A DNA stretch of 60,000 bases from Polytrichum commune. Its lineage: Eukaryota; Streptophyta; Polytrichopsida; Polytrichales; Polytrichaceae. Below are positions 46,950 to 59,170 of the stretch, piece after piece. The DNA is taken from NCBI GenBank assembly GCA_950295325.1, contig OX485804.1, positions 28,212,001-28,272,000 on the forward strand, given 5' to 3'. The position numbers were made by a program, and so were the translations under genes. The notes beneath the pieces were generated by a model. The model was not told the origin of the DNA, ran no database searches, and worked only from the letters and a program-made list of their open reading frames with translations. Numbering within the stretch: position 1 is the stretch's first letter; every line of letters begins with the position of its first letter.

Positions 46950-48975
46950 CAGTCTAACCTTGATAATATCACACCATCCGTTTCACCATAAAGTGTGACA
47001 TAAACAAGGTGTGACATATTTGATAATGTCACATTTTGAAGATTTGTGCATAATGTGATATTATCAAAAAAAAAAGGTAGAAAATCAAAATGAAATTACA
47101 ATGTAAAAAAAAAAACAAAAAACAAACACAAGACTTCAATGTTTTTGAATGTAAAATATAATTCAAAATTGTGAATAACAACATGAGCACATCACAATGT
47201 GTCATTGAGATCAGGTAAAGACCTCTCACTAGAGACAAAGAAGCTTCTAATGTCACATTGTTTTAGTGATGTTAAATGCCCAACACCAATTCTAATGAGT
47301 TTGTCATGGATGTTTTCCATTCCTAACAACTCATGAGTGTTGAAAATCTGAGAACCTTGGCTAGCCATAAAATTCAAAACATCTTTAGCATATTTTTGTG
47401 CATCGCTTAGCTTCACTACTTTAGACTCATCATCATTGCTATTAACAATCAATGGGTCTTCTTCCATGGAATCAAGTACATGTTCGCCATCTTGCACTAA
47501 TTGCACAAGCTCCTCAGTAGAATATTCCACCTCAAAATCATCTTCACCTTCCATGTTTATGTACTCTAAAGGACTAAGCTTTTCTATAGGCTTGCCTTCA
47601 ACATCCAAACCCAAATTCAATGCGGCGATGAGATTGCCCAATTCCAAAGCTGCTTCCTCCATTTTGGACTTCATACGTTCATCAGAATTGTTGATATCTG
47701 CATTCCACGCTGCAGGCAATATGGCAGACTTTCTCCAACAATTTCTAATGGTTTGATCATCTAATTCATGCCATGCCGCCACACACCATAGCATTGCTTG
47801 AAATAGATCAACATTCAGTTTCCCCAAATCTTCATTTGAGTTATCAATTTGTTGCAAAGTCCAGGCAACAAGCTTGCGTTTATAGCACATTTTGAATGCT
47901 GCAATCACTCCTTGATCCAAAGGCTGAACAACTGAAGTCACATTTGGTGGAAGAAACAATATAGTGATATGGGAGAGTACAAAAGCATTAAATCCATCTA
48001 TAACTTTTTTGACCTCACCATGAATATCATGGCTTCCTGCATTATCCATAATAATGCAAATTTTTCTATCTTGCAATGCCATTCTTCGGTTCTCACTCTT
48101 CACCCAATGTGTAAAAGCATCACCATTCATCCAGGCTGAATTGTTAGAATAATAGTGTACTATACTATTTGGATCAAACTTCCGAGGAAAGCATCTGGGA
48201 CGTGTTGATTTGTGAATGAAAACAAGCTTCAATCGCTCCTTCCCTGAGATATTAGTGCAAAGCCCCAATGTCACACGGTCCTTCTTCTTTTTATTTCCTT
48301 TTGCCTTCCCAATATTCAAAGTCTTGCAAGGAGAGGCTTTATAATACAAACCTGTCTCATCAAAATTGAAGATGTCTTCAGGATCTTACTAGATTCTCCT
48401 ATGCGACTATTGACTATAGAAACAGTGAAGACCGTGCCACATATCTTGAGATTTCTACATTGCAAACCAATTGAACTAATTTAGCTTAAGTCGACACTAC
48501 TCTGTACCAGCTCAGCTAAACCGTAGAACTTAACATCCTAAATTACTTCACACAAGCTGAAACCCTCAAAGACACATAGGTGAACACATGTGACGGAAGG
48601 TGGGGTGCATAGAGGCCAAGAAGTCTTGGCAGCGCCGTCAAAGACAACACCTTTGAGTGCCGTGTATAGACAGCACCGTTCAGGGTTGGTGCACAGAGGC
48701 GGCTCATGACCCTTTGAATAACATTGCATTTATCACAGGGGTGGCTCATGACCCTTTTGGCTACTACAATATGTCCATCCAACCATCACATACAATCCAT
48801 CCATATTTGATATTATCACATTTACACTACGGATTTTGGAAAAAAATAGTGACATTAACAAGGGTGATAGGGATAATAACGAGGGAGTTTTACACTAAGA
48901 AAATCGGTTTCAAACTTTTAGGTGACAGTATCAAGGTGTCCCATTAACAAGGGTGACATTATCAAGGTTAGATTG
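46950..48975 (-). mobile_element. pogo/Tigger-like Tc1/mariner element
   Basis: The 2,026-bp element starts CAGTCTAACCTTGATAATAT and ends with the reverse complement of CAATCTAACCTTGATAATGT; TA flanks both sides (46948-46949 and 48976-48977), the Tc1/mariner target. Subterminal copies of GATAATGTCAC and TTAACAAGGGTGA occur near both ends. It encodes one minus-strand transposase fragment (47192-48385). The 590 bases between that frame and the right end do not encode the usual N-terminal helix-turn-helix, so the element is probably not autonomous. Confidence 0.9.
47192..48385 (-). CDS. CENP-B/pogo-type DDE transposase, N-terminus missing
   Basis: The frame is open for about 396 codons from just below a stop at 48386-48388 to the stop at 47192. 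It encodes the DDE_1 domain of CENP-B/Tigger/pogo transposases, which cuts and rejoins the element's ends. The first catalytic Asp is in DPEDIFNFDETGLYYK, the second in CIIMDNAGSHD and the third in PPNVTSVVQPLDQGVIAAFK; the second-to-third spacing is about 43 residues, somewhat long for the family. The C-terminal third is acidic (EDDFEVEYSTEELVQL). No ATG opens the frame upstream of the first Asp, and the CENP-B-type DNA-binding domains (normally about 130-150 residues before it) are absent, through truncation or an unseen upstream exon. It is open over its full remaining length, which suggests fairly recent activity or recent loss. Confidence 0.88.
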   Translation of the reverse strand, partial: DPEDIFNFDETGLYYKASPCKTLNIGKAKGNKKKKDRVTLGLCTNISGKERLKLVFIHKSTRPRCFPRKFDPNSIVHYYSNNSAWMNGDAFTHWVKSENRRMALQDRKICIIMDNAGSHDIHGEVKKVIDGFNAFVLSHITILFLPPNVTSVVQPLDQGVIAAFKMCYKRKLVAWTLQQIDNSNEDLGKLNVDLFQAMLWCVAAWHELDDQTIRNCWRKSAILPAAWNADINNSDERMKSKMEEAALELGNLIAALNLGLDVEGKPIEKLSPLEYINMEGEDDFEVEYSTEELVQLVQDGEHVLDSMEEDPLIVNSNDDESKVVKLSDAQKYAKDVLNFMASQGSQIFNTHELLGMENIHDKLIRIGVGHLTSLKQCDIRSFFVSSERSLPDLNDTL

Positions 48976-48977
48976 TA

Positions 48978-50452
48978 TAAGAGGTCACAACAATTTTATT
49001 TTATTTTTTCATTATTCATAACATTGCTCAATATTTAGTCGAATTGTTCAAATTCCTTACGTAGAGATGGATGCACCAAATCAAGTGACATTTTGTATAT
49101 GTGAAGACATCCTCAGTTTTAAGGGATGGGAAGTTCAGGGACATTTTACATGTGGAATGTTCTAGTGCCAGTGTATTCCACCACATGATGTATCGCTACA
49201 TGTGCATTTTATACAATAAATGGACTCGGTAGACCAACTCCGAACTTTCGAGAGCCTTATGTATATATTTCTTCAATTAAGAAAGAACATAATATGCATG
49301 ATGCCTTGGGAGTAATGTCAATAATTGTTCTCCAAATGTGACGGTTGCGTATTTAAGGAAGTCGCACACCACTAGCCGAGCTCAATGAATGAGAAATTGA
49401 CATGAGTTTCCCTAATCAACGTCCTAATCAAAACTTAGTTGTACCACAACACATGTATTTTGAGAAAGACTACTTTTTAATATATCTTTGATCATTGGAA
49501 TGATGACTCAAGGGACTTGTTTGTCATGACCAACCTCATGGATCAAAAAGTCCAAAGTGACCAAATGAGATTTGAATTGACGTTGAAATTATGATACCTA
49601 GATATGCAATGTGCATGAACAAGTGATAAAACTAAATCATGTGCAACGTTCATTGGATGATTGTACGGGCATTCCAAAATGGATACCTAGTAGTTTCAAA
49701 TGGGCGCCAAGTGTTCGATTTTGATGCCACACATGTCTTGCATATGAACCAATGTGCATGTAGTTATATTATGAGCCTTGGCAAATTAATACTAGGATGT
49801 TATTCTAAGTGCTTATATTCTTCACCCTGGTTTGAGATGACCCTTAATTACCAGGTGATAGTGGAGAGGCACCCATTTCCGAATGGAGTGGTTGGCACTT
49901 CGATTCCCACAATGAAATCTTCTCTTTACTTGATGAAAAAAAACTAGGTAAGTAGAAAGCCAAGAGCCCACCCACCGCAAGGTAGGCAATATACCCCACC
50001 CTCCATCAAGAGGATTGTTGAGCAGGGTTGGGCCAACGGGCTCAATTTCACATCAGATTACATGATGTTGGTTTATTTATTTATTTATTCCTCACCCTAA
50101 GAGTTTATTCTAAGATCTAATACCTTATACAAAACCCATACTATGCATCTACACACCCAACTTGTTATATTGTTTTCTAGAACCAAACATTTTTCAATGA
50201 CTTAAAGACATGTTAGACGATTTGGTCAATGGTCATGACGATCGTTTAAACCAACACATAATTTAACTTCTAGTTAGTTTTTTGTTTTTGCTTTTTTTTG
50301 TTTTTTGGTTTCCTTTTGCTTTGTAGATATTTATTCTTTACCAAAATAGGACATTATAGCTTATAAATGAACACAGACAATTAGAACACATAGTGAGGAG
50401 AAACAAATTCAATGTGTTGTCGTGTGATTGAAATAGTGGGGATTTGCAGGCA
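48978..50452. other. Intergenic; possible SINE fragment near 49845-49950
   Basis: At about 49845-49950 TAGTGGAGAGGCACCC is followed by ACTTCGATTCCCAC, which resembles a pol III B box (GTTCGANTCC), and then by an A-rich tail. This may be a tRNA-derived SINE fragment; no full tRNA fold was seen. The rest is featureless. Confidence 0.3.
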
Positions 50453-50846
50453 CTACACTACACTACATATTGTATTTAGTGTACCAGTTCTATTTGTCTT
50501 GCCTAGTACTACATAGTCAATCGCCCATGTAGTGTCACCAACACTAAATGTGAATCTAACATTATTTGTCATTCCTTGTATAAAATTTAGGGCATCAAAG
50601 ATTTCACAATATTGCAATTACTGTGACATACTAAGTGATTTTTCATCCATGACAATGTTTCATTACATAATTGTTAGGATGTAAAGTATGTACCAAACTT
50701 TGTTTCAATGATTTGCATGAGTTTCATTCAAAAATTGATAATCCATGACGATAATATTTGTAAACTTATTCACAAGAAGTGTCATCATAAAAGTTACCAT
50801 AATGACATAAAAAGCCTAGATGACATCAAATACAATAATTAGTGTA
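50453..50846 (+). mobile_element. MITE family G, copy 3
   Basis: It runs from CTACACTACACTACATATTG to AATACAATAATTAGTGTA, 394 bp, and matches the copy at 42924-43374 without that copy's 90-base insert. It is non-coding. Confidence 0.75.
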
Positions 50847-52214
50847 ACAACTTGAGATCTACTCTTGTGCGTAGTGCCCTTAAACCCCACGACCCCCTCC
50901 ATAACATTACCAAGCAAGCAACAACATGACGGTCTCTTTCAAAAGACAAAAGGTTTCGATGACAAAACTATGATGCTTTCTAATAGTTGCTTGTCGAAAA
51001 CTTCACAGTACACAACTTGAGTGCTCCCATAAACGGAGAGTCCTGGAATCAAAGAAAAATTATGCTTATGTGATACATGGTCCCACGAAACGCAGCCAAG
51101 GAGGTATGAGATGTTATGTCCACTCCAAACATTCCACTAGGTATAGCTTAGATCACAATTCATATCATTGTAATTTGCTAGTGGCCATGGAAGTTGGCCC
51201 AAGGGCCCCAAATATGCACTTTAGCACTTGTCCTATGCACCCCATCATCATTTCTCCGACACATGGCACCGCTCAATGTTGTGTGTTGAGGGGTGCTAAC
51301 GAATGCTATTCGTTGACAACTACGTTTGAAGAACGGTGGGGGGACGATATATAGCGAGAGTGACGTCTCCAAATAAGGGAGAAAAGGCTCAAAATGTACC
51401 AAACATTTGGTTTTTAGTGTGGGCCCATACTATACTCATCATCGACCCACGATGATGAACGTTAGACCAATTAATTGTGGGTCACAATATTATTCTATTA
51501 GCTCCGTCCCTCAACAATGTTTATGGGCAATGATTATGGGCAATGTGAACATAGATCAATATATTACGTACGACGACAAGTGGCACAAAGGACAATAATC
51601 TTGCATTAATTTGTAACAAGACAACACATGAGTATTATGGAGTTGAGATGACCCACAAGAACTATGCAAGTGTGGCACCTTCATCTTACTAATGCCACAC
51701 TAAATCAGATATACAGTGTAGTGAGATGAGGGGGTTAGCAAGGCCAGCAGTGAGCTGTATATCCACCTGTATATTCCACGTAAAATTGTCCAAGTCTCAA
51801 TCAATGTACCGGCGACACGTGGCTTGGGTACCAGCGAATAGAAGGTAGTTATACTTACACCTGACTGGGTTAGGGAAGTAACCGGAGGGTTGGGTTAACT
51901 GAACCCAAGAAGGCGATCCATCGTTTTGTCTTCCAGGCTTCCTTTCCTTCGCTTCTCTTAAGTTACCCCACTCTCTCTCACGTGTGCTTGAAGCCGCGAT
52001 CCATGTGTTGCCCGAATGCCTCCCATTCTTGCATCGCATGCGCTCCAATTGCCCCTTCATTCTATCTCGGAGATGCAAATTGTAGTTTAAACAGGGTTCA
52101 TGGCGCAAGATCTGGCTCGGAAATGGTGCGGGACGGCCTATCGCGAGCTTTTGTAGGTGCTGAGTAGTGTTGTCTTGTGCGGCAAGGCAGGGCGAGGTAG
52201 GGTTTGATTGTGCA
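50847..52214. other. Intergenic to FBL4 upstream region
   Basis: A short family G-like palindrome (CACACTAAATCAGATATACA) occurs near 51698. From about 51900 the composition becomes G+C-richer, fitting the approach to the FBL4 promoter. No gene is recognised. Confidence 0.45.
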
Positions 52215-52216
52215 CA

Positions 52217-52858
52217 GCTTCCTACCATGATGTTTGTCATCATACATTCGTCTGGTAACTCAACTTAGGTTAGGTTGCGGCATTCCTCAGGTCGCGATGG
52301 TTGTGAGGAGAATTTTACTGACGATGGGTGCCTTGTGTCGGCCGTTTTTAGTGAGTTTCTAAAACTGAATCATCGATGTCTTGTTATTTTGGTGTGAGAG
52401 AGGCGTTGAGGCTCCGAAGCAGCGTAGTTGTGTGTGGAGTGGTAGGAGCTGCGATCTTAGGTTCGGAAGGCTCGCAGTTAGGGGAGGTTTGAATTTTCAT
52501 TCCTCTGTTGTAATAATGTTGTAGGTAGGATTTGGTTGCTTCGTACGATGATGCGTGTCATCATACATTCGCATGGTAAGTAGGTTAGGTTGCTGCATTC
52601 GTTAGGTTGGCATGGTTGCGAGGAGAATTTTAGTGACGACGGTGCCGTGCGTTGGCCGTTTCAGGAGTTTCTGAAACTGAATCAACGTCTGTTTATTTTG
52701 GTGAGGAAGAGGGAGAGAGAGAGGCGTGTTGGTTGATTGAAGCTCCGACGCACCGTAATTATGTGTGGAGTGGTAGGAGCTGCGATCTTAGGCTTAGGTT
52801 CGGAAGGCTCGTGGTTACGGGAGGTTTGATTTGTCATTCCTCTGTATAATAATATAGG
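52217..52858 (+). repeat. Tandem duplication, two units of 321 bp, upstream of FBL4
   Basis: CATCATACATTCG occurs at 52238 and 52559. The units share GAGGAGAATTTTA, TGTGTGGAGTGGTAGGAGC, TGCGATCTTAGG, CGGAAGGCTCG and TAGGTAGGATTTGGTTGC with scattered differences. It lies in the presumed promoter or leader of FBL4. The open frame at 52652-52849 is a chance frame in the second unit. Confidence 0.9.
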
Positions 52859-54298
52859 TAGGATTTGGTTGCGGTGAGGTTGCTTCAAGTAGTTTTGAAA
52901 AGAATTTCCTACGAGTGTGGACAAGGAAGTATGTAGCTAGCTCTAGGTGAAGTAATCCTTTGAGGTGGCAGATTCTTGGTGCGAGATGACAAGGAGCGTA
53001 TGGTGTCTTCATTTATTTCTCTGGCCTAGTTCTTGGGTGTCAGTAAACTTGACCTTCGTGAGATTTTAGAATTGCGTCAAGATTCATCTTCTTGCTAAAG
53101 ACTTGGAAGGTTGTAGCCTTAGTAGTCCGGTAGTTTTTGTTTTAAAAAATATTTTATTAAATTTGTAGTGCCTCGCGTCCCCTCCTTTGCAGAGGCCGGA
53201 AAGAAATTGTTGGTGGTGTGCTTTTGTAACCGTATCTCAGCGGTTCAATTTTGGACTTAATTGCAAATACTTTATCTCATATGCCCTTTGTGAAGTCTAT
53301 TTCGGTCTCCAGAGCTTCCAGCTACTCCACCATTTTCTTTCCATTATCTAGAACTTTTGAGTGCAATTCCGATGCCATAGGTGCCTCACTATAACGCGTT
53401 CATGGAATCCCGTACAAAGACGTCCTCTCTCAGAATTTGAGGTCACTTTCTCTTTATGAATGCGTGCTTTACTTCCCACGCAGTATTGCGAATGTCTCAA
53501 AATTATGTGGTTCATGGAAACAGATGGTTTCTGAGCTTAAATCCGTGAATGAGTGATGGTCACGTAATTCGGTATGAAGGGAATCTGAAGAAGAGTCGAT
53601 AAACTGATGTACTATGCATTCAACTACCTTCTTTGCACCCTTCCTGCCGTGCTCTGCTAACTCACGTAATTCCATCCTAACGCTTGGCTTGATTTTTTCT
53701 TTGATCAGTGGATCCGAGGAACAAAGGAGAATGAAACTTACCTCCTAGAGATGCCAATATCAAGCCAGAGGATGACCAGTTCGTTGTTCTTGTTTCAAGG
53801 AGGAGGTTCAAACTAGGTTGTTAAAGTCGGCTTGGTGAAGGAACTACACATGGATTTAAACAATTCGACGAAATGCTGGCGCATTGGCAATTCCAAAAGT
53901 GGTTATGCGGTTGGTCGACATGTCGGAGGAAGGATATGAAGTCGTCGTCTCACCCCGAACGTGCATTTCGGGCATGCTTTGTCGAGTTGCGTTTTCTGGC
54001 CCAGGAGATGAAGCAAATATGAAATGTGGAAGTATGATGGAATGCGGTTATACTGTGAATATAATATCCCTAGGTTTGGGAAACTCACCATTCACCAGCA
54101 GATGTGAGAGGAACGTGAATTGGAGACAAATGTAAATTTGTGTGTCGTCGCCATTTTGGTCTTGGTTGGTGAACCTAGGTTTGTAAGCAAAAGAGAATCG
54201 GCACATTGGCTATATTTGAGCAAAGTATGGGTGTTCATCCTGTGACTGCTTAAGATTTACTCAATTTAACCAGTAAACCAGTGCACAAAGTCTTCAAG
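52859..54298 (+). promoter_or_regulatory. Presumed leader region of FBL4
   Basis: This 1.4 kb before the FBL4 start has moderate G+C and several short open frames, the longest at 53884-54135 (83 codons, no family resemblance). It probably contains 5' UTR, perhaps with an intron. The transcription start cannot be placed. Confidence 0.4.
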
Positions 54299-57200
54299 AT
54301 GAGGGGCCAGGACCTTATCAACAGGATGCTACCAGATGAGACCCTGATGGAGATTATGAAGTTCTTGGATGGGCGAAGTGGGGATCGGGATGCATGCGCT
54401 TTGGTATGCAAAAGATGGCAGAGATGTGAGAGTGCAAGTAGACTTGCGATCACTATTGGGGCAACTGGGCAACCAGACACATGCTTAGCAAAGATGATCC
54501 AGAGATTTACAAACCTGAGGCAAATTTGCGTGGATGAAAGGCTGCCAGTTCCCTTGCATCACCATCGGCGTCTCCCACTTCGTCATGCTCTTGTGGCCCG
54601 TATGACCCGGCCTCTGGTAAGTTCCTATTTCACATCCTCAGATCCTTCAAGTATGATATGTCGGTCTTGAAACACTACTCTCTAAATGCAGATGGTGCAA
54701 ATTGGAGTTCAAGGGGATGCTTCTGAGCCATGATCACAGTAATAAAGTACCTAGCTTGTTTGTGTATGTAAGTTAAACTGATCAGTGTGTATCTACCTCT
54801 GTGATGCTGATTATCCATAAATATCTTTCACAATAGCAGCTTGGAGTAATGCAGTTGAATATACATCAATTTGATCATGACAAATACATGGCATTGATCG
54901 TTATTTATAGAATTGATTAAGCATCAAGTTGGGCTCTTCCTTTTGGTGTCCAACTGGCAGTGTGTTCATTGTTTGCTATGTGCTGCAAGTAAGGGCAATG
55001 TGCATGTCTCTTCCTGATGCAATGAACCAATTAATAGGGATAGAAATGACCTACACATTTTAGGAAGCCCTATTTGGTGCAATGACAATTAGTGACAGCT
55101 TGAAGTATATAACATCTTTGGAGCATGTCATGAAAGCCATTTTTGTGGGGTGGACACTTATTGGGAGGCCCTGTAACGTTTTGGTTGCCATATCTGAAAA
55201 TTTAATTACTGTGTATTGCAAGTGGACGTTTGTATTTAATGGTAAAGAGTTAACTCCTAGATATAGAGATGCAAGATGATTGAGTTTACAGTGTCTTATT
55301 TCTTCTAACCCTATTTCCATTTGAGTTCTTGAGAGCTGCTTGATGTAGAGGCATTTGAGAATAAAGGCCCAAATCAATGCGGGCATACGTTGTTTATTGG
55401 TGGATGGGCAAGGATGTAGGTGCCACATTGGCCAGGAAAAGGAGAAGTGGACAACACGTGGTGCTCAGCTGTGACGATGACAGCTCAGAACTTGGGCTAA
55501 GTAACTTCTCTGACGTTGGCCTCCAATTTCTTGCGGATGGATGCCCGAGATTAGAAAAGCTCTGCCTCATATGGTGTTCTGCCGTTACCAGTTTTGGTCT
55601 TGACATTCTTGCCCAAGCTTGCAGAGGGTTGAAGGTTTTGGATATGCAGGTATGTGATCTCAAGGTGCTTTGGGTACTGGATCTGGTTCAACTTGACATG
55701 TATATGTTCTTGATTGGTCTATCAAAGCTTTATTGCAATACGCTATGTTTCAGCCATCACAAACATTTTTCACTTTTATTGGCCATGTATATTGCCTTGT
55801 ATGTGTTAACAAACACACAGGTGCACTTGCCAATGTTGACCACAACCCCAGTACTTACAGCTCTGAGTGGTGATATGTACCAATGTCTGCTTAATTTCTG
55901 TAGATCAGTACTGAGTTGTTTTCTTCTTCCTGAACTGTAGTTATTTCCTTGTAATATCATTTATATTGGATGCTTTGCAGGGCTGCTATGTGGGTGACCC
56001 AGGCTTGAGGGCTGTTGGACAGTACTGTAAACAACTTGAAGACCTTAACTTGCGGTTTTGTGAAGGGGTGAGTGATGATGGTATAGTGGGAATTGCCCAA
56101 GGGTGTGGAAAATCACTGAAATCACTTGGCATTGCAGCTTGTGCACGAGTTACAGATTTGGCTTTGCAGGTGTGTCGGTTGTTTCTCTCTCACTACTCCT
56201 TTGTCAGACACTCTTCTCCTTTGAAGTTCTTGTATTTTGGATTAGAAACCTTACTAACTAAAACTGGTTCATTTTGAGGTATTGTGCTGAGTTTGCTTTG
56301 CATGATGTGATTTTCTGTGCTTGTTATCTTGATTTCGAGTTGTGCATGCAATTCACTAAGAAGGGTTTCTTGGCCAGCTAACATATCACTTTGATACAGT
56401 TTATCCATCTTCACCTCTTTTTTCTTAATCTGCAGGCTGTTGGAGGAAACTGTTCCATGCTTAAGAAGTTTGCTTTGGACTCTGAGTGCATCCAGACAGA
56501 AGGTGTCTTGGCGATAGCTCAAGGATGTCCACAACTTCAAATGCTCCGTTTGCAATGTGTCAATGTGTCAGATGAAGCTCTGCAAGCAGTTGGGCATAAC
56601 TGCATTTTATTGGAGACCTTGGCCCTGTTTAGCTTTCAAAAGTTCACAGACAGGTGATTGCTACCTCTTCAGGCTTTATGTATTTGTATCAAGTAGGTCT
56701 TGGTGGTTCTTGAGTTTCTAGGGTGCACTGCCTGGCTTGATTTCCACTTATACTTAGAGTGCAATGCTGGCTTAGCTTCTCAACCCAAGTAATTCTCGAA
56801 ACAGGAGGAAAATACTGCTCATGTTTCACCGTGTTCCTAGTCTTGCACCACCAACAGGGGAGAATAAATTACTGCTTTTGTCTCTTTTTAAAACACTTTT
56901 GAATAAGTGTTGCATTACTATCGTCCTTTCTTTGGAGGTTTCTCCTGCAACGTGTAAGGTATCTTGCCCAATCTGACTTCACGAAGGTGTATCTCCATGA
57001 AGGAAACTTCTTGTGATTGAGGTTCACCTCTACATGCCTGGTATGTTTGATGAAAGGTGAGATGAATATAAGATGAAGGGTTAAAAAATCTGAGAGCCGC
57101 TGCTTCAAAACAGAAGTTGTGGAAGGCCATTCAAATACTTGTCATTTTATGTATCACAGCTTCTGAGCTCAAACATTTGTCATTTTATGTATCAAATATA

Positions 57201-59170
57201 TAAACAACACTTGTGCGATATATTTCAAGACTTAGGAATAGTTATAAGTGGCATATCACCAAAACTTACTCTTCACAAAAATAGTTGACACTAAGGACAA
57301 TTCTACACCTCCTACTTCTCATTTTATATTGGTTGTTGTTTATATTGAACAATTCTGGTATGATTCCAGTAGATGAACTCGATGATTTTAACATTGGTTG
57401 TAGTTACTTCACAGAATGAAGTGCTCTGATTGAGCACTGAATCAAGTCAGTATCATTGACTAACTCATGCATGTTCTGTCAACAGGAGTCTAGTGGCTAT
57501 AGGGGGCGGATGCAAAAAGCTGAGGGTGGTGACATTGAGTGACTCGTATTATGTTAGTGACCGTAGCTTGGCTGCCATTGCCAGTGGTTGCCCTCAACTT
57601 GCAGTGTTGGAGATAAATGGCTGCCATAATATTGGAACTGCAGGTCTCCAAGCTGTTGGTCGGTCCTGCAAGTAAGGCCATCTTGCAATCTTGTAGCTTT
57701 CAAGTGCAGCGATTGACTTAAACTAGGCACCTTGTTGCCAGTGGGTTGTTTGTCATATAATTGTTTTGTTTGTTATCATGTGCTCCAGCTCTTGGGATCC
57801 CCACTATTGTTTCACAAGAGCTCTTATGTTCTCCTGGCAAAAATTAGCAAATATCTTTTGATGACTGAACTTTGGTTTATGAGCTTTCTTCTGTTGTTGA
57901 CTGTAGTTATGCTCTTTCCTGCAGGGTGCTACAAGAGCTTGTGTTGAAATACTGTCCAAAAATAGGGGACGAAGGGCTGGTGGAAATTGGCAAGGGTTGT
58001 GGCCAGTTGCAGGCCCTTCACTTGGTAGACTGCTCAGCTATAGGTGACATGGCTATTCGCAATATTGCCCTAGGTTGTCAACAACTTCGCCGGCTGCATG
58101 TGCGTCGGTGCTATAAGGTAATTGCTAGGGTTAACTTGTTCTTTCCTCTCACATGCTGATACTGCAATTTCTGTGGTTTTCTCATCTCCACCATTTCAAC
58201 ATATTTGCAATTTGTGAGTTGCACCTGTGATGGTGCCTCTATTTTTCTCAACTTCATATGCAGCCTCACAAATAATCCAATCATGTGCAGGTTGGTGACC
58301 GAGGTATAGTGGCCTTTGGAACCCACTGCAAAAAGCTGACAGATCTCAGCCTTCGATTTTGTGACAGGTAGTATTTCCACTTTGGGAATAATTCTACCCT
58401 ATAGGCTGTCTAGCTTGTGCTAACATTTTGTTCATGTAATCAATCTTGCAGCTCCCAGCAAATACTGGTGAACAATAAGGCTTTTTAGATGGTTTCTAGA
58501 GCACATAACTTATTGTTGGAATGTTATGTGGAATTATTAGGATAGGGGACGAGGCTCTTATTGCTATTGGACAAGGGTGCCACCAATTGCGGCTACTGAA
58601 TGTGAGTGGGTGCCACCGTGTGGGAGATGTCGGTTTAACAAGCATTGCCCAAGGATGCCCCAACTTGATTCACCTTGATGTTAGTGTCTGCCAGGTATGT
58701 AATGGACCACCCAACTTGTCGAGTGATGAGAGAATGCCATCTCAATTTCTTATCTTTTCTTGTGGTGTCAGATGCAGACTGATACCATGTACATTGTGAG
58801 TTGATCACTAATTTGCAATTTTTTCTTTTGTTGTGCAGTAGATGAGACACTGATACCTCACCTTTATTTGCAGAATGTGGGAGACACAGGTCTAGCTGCC
58901 TTGGGGAAAGGATGCCCCCTCTTAAAGGAAGTCATGCTTTCACATTGTCGAAGAATCACAGATGTAGGGCTGAGCCAGTTAGTGAAGAACTGCAAGACAT
59001 TGGAGTCTTGCCACATGGTGTATTGCCCGTGCATAACCTCAGTGGGGGTAGCTACTGTCTGTGCTGGGTGCAACTCCCTCAAGAAGGTGCTGGTGGAGAA
59101 ATGGAAAGTGACGGACCGGACACGAAGGAGGCATTCTTCAATCCTTACCGAGCTTTGTATGGACCTGTGA
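54299..59170 (+). CDS. FBL4: F-box/LRR-repeat protein 4
   Basis: Nine coding exons join in frame to 622 residues (Arabidopsis FBL4 has 610): 54299-54616, 55413-55649, 55981-56169, 56436-56653, 57486-57671, 57925-58117, 58291-58367, 58541-58694, 58874-59170. The N-terminal F-box (LPDETLMEIMKFL... ALVCKRW, residues about 11-40) should bind SKP1 in an SCF ubiquitin ligase. After a basic linker, about 18 Cys-containing leucine-rich repeats run to the C-terminus and would bind the substrate; examples are ISVGD-type 'GC..L..L....C' units such as GCHQLRLLNVSGCHRVGDVG. The end, KVLVEKWKVTDRTRRRHSSI...LCMDL, matches the family's C-terminus almost residue for residue. The start MRGQDLINRMLP was preferred to the in-frame ATG 18 bases upstream because plant FBL4 proteins begin MRG.D.IN. 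The exon 2 start is the only phase-0 acceptor nearby but has a weak pyrimidine tract. No stop or frameshift was found. The substrate is unknown. Confidence 0.96.

Noticed and set aside
48543-48782. Minus-strand frame as the missing DNA-binding domain of the pogo-like transposase
   Set aside because: The peptide has no helix-turn-helix pattern and is built on imperfect direct repeats (GGCTCATGACCCTTT).
49845-49950. tRNA gene
   Set aside because: A B-box-like ACTTCGATTCCCAC is present, but no cloverleaf with acceptor and anticodon stems could be drawn.
51797-52243. 148-codon minus-strand open frame before FBL4
   Set aside because: No family resemblance, and it overlaps the duplicated upstream region; most likely chance.
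55081-55279. An extra FBL4 exon in intron 1
   Set aside because: Exon 1 and the 55413 exon join in phase 0 and match the family without it.
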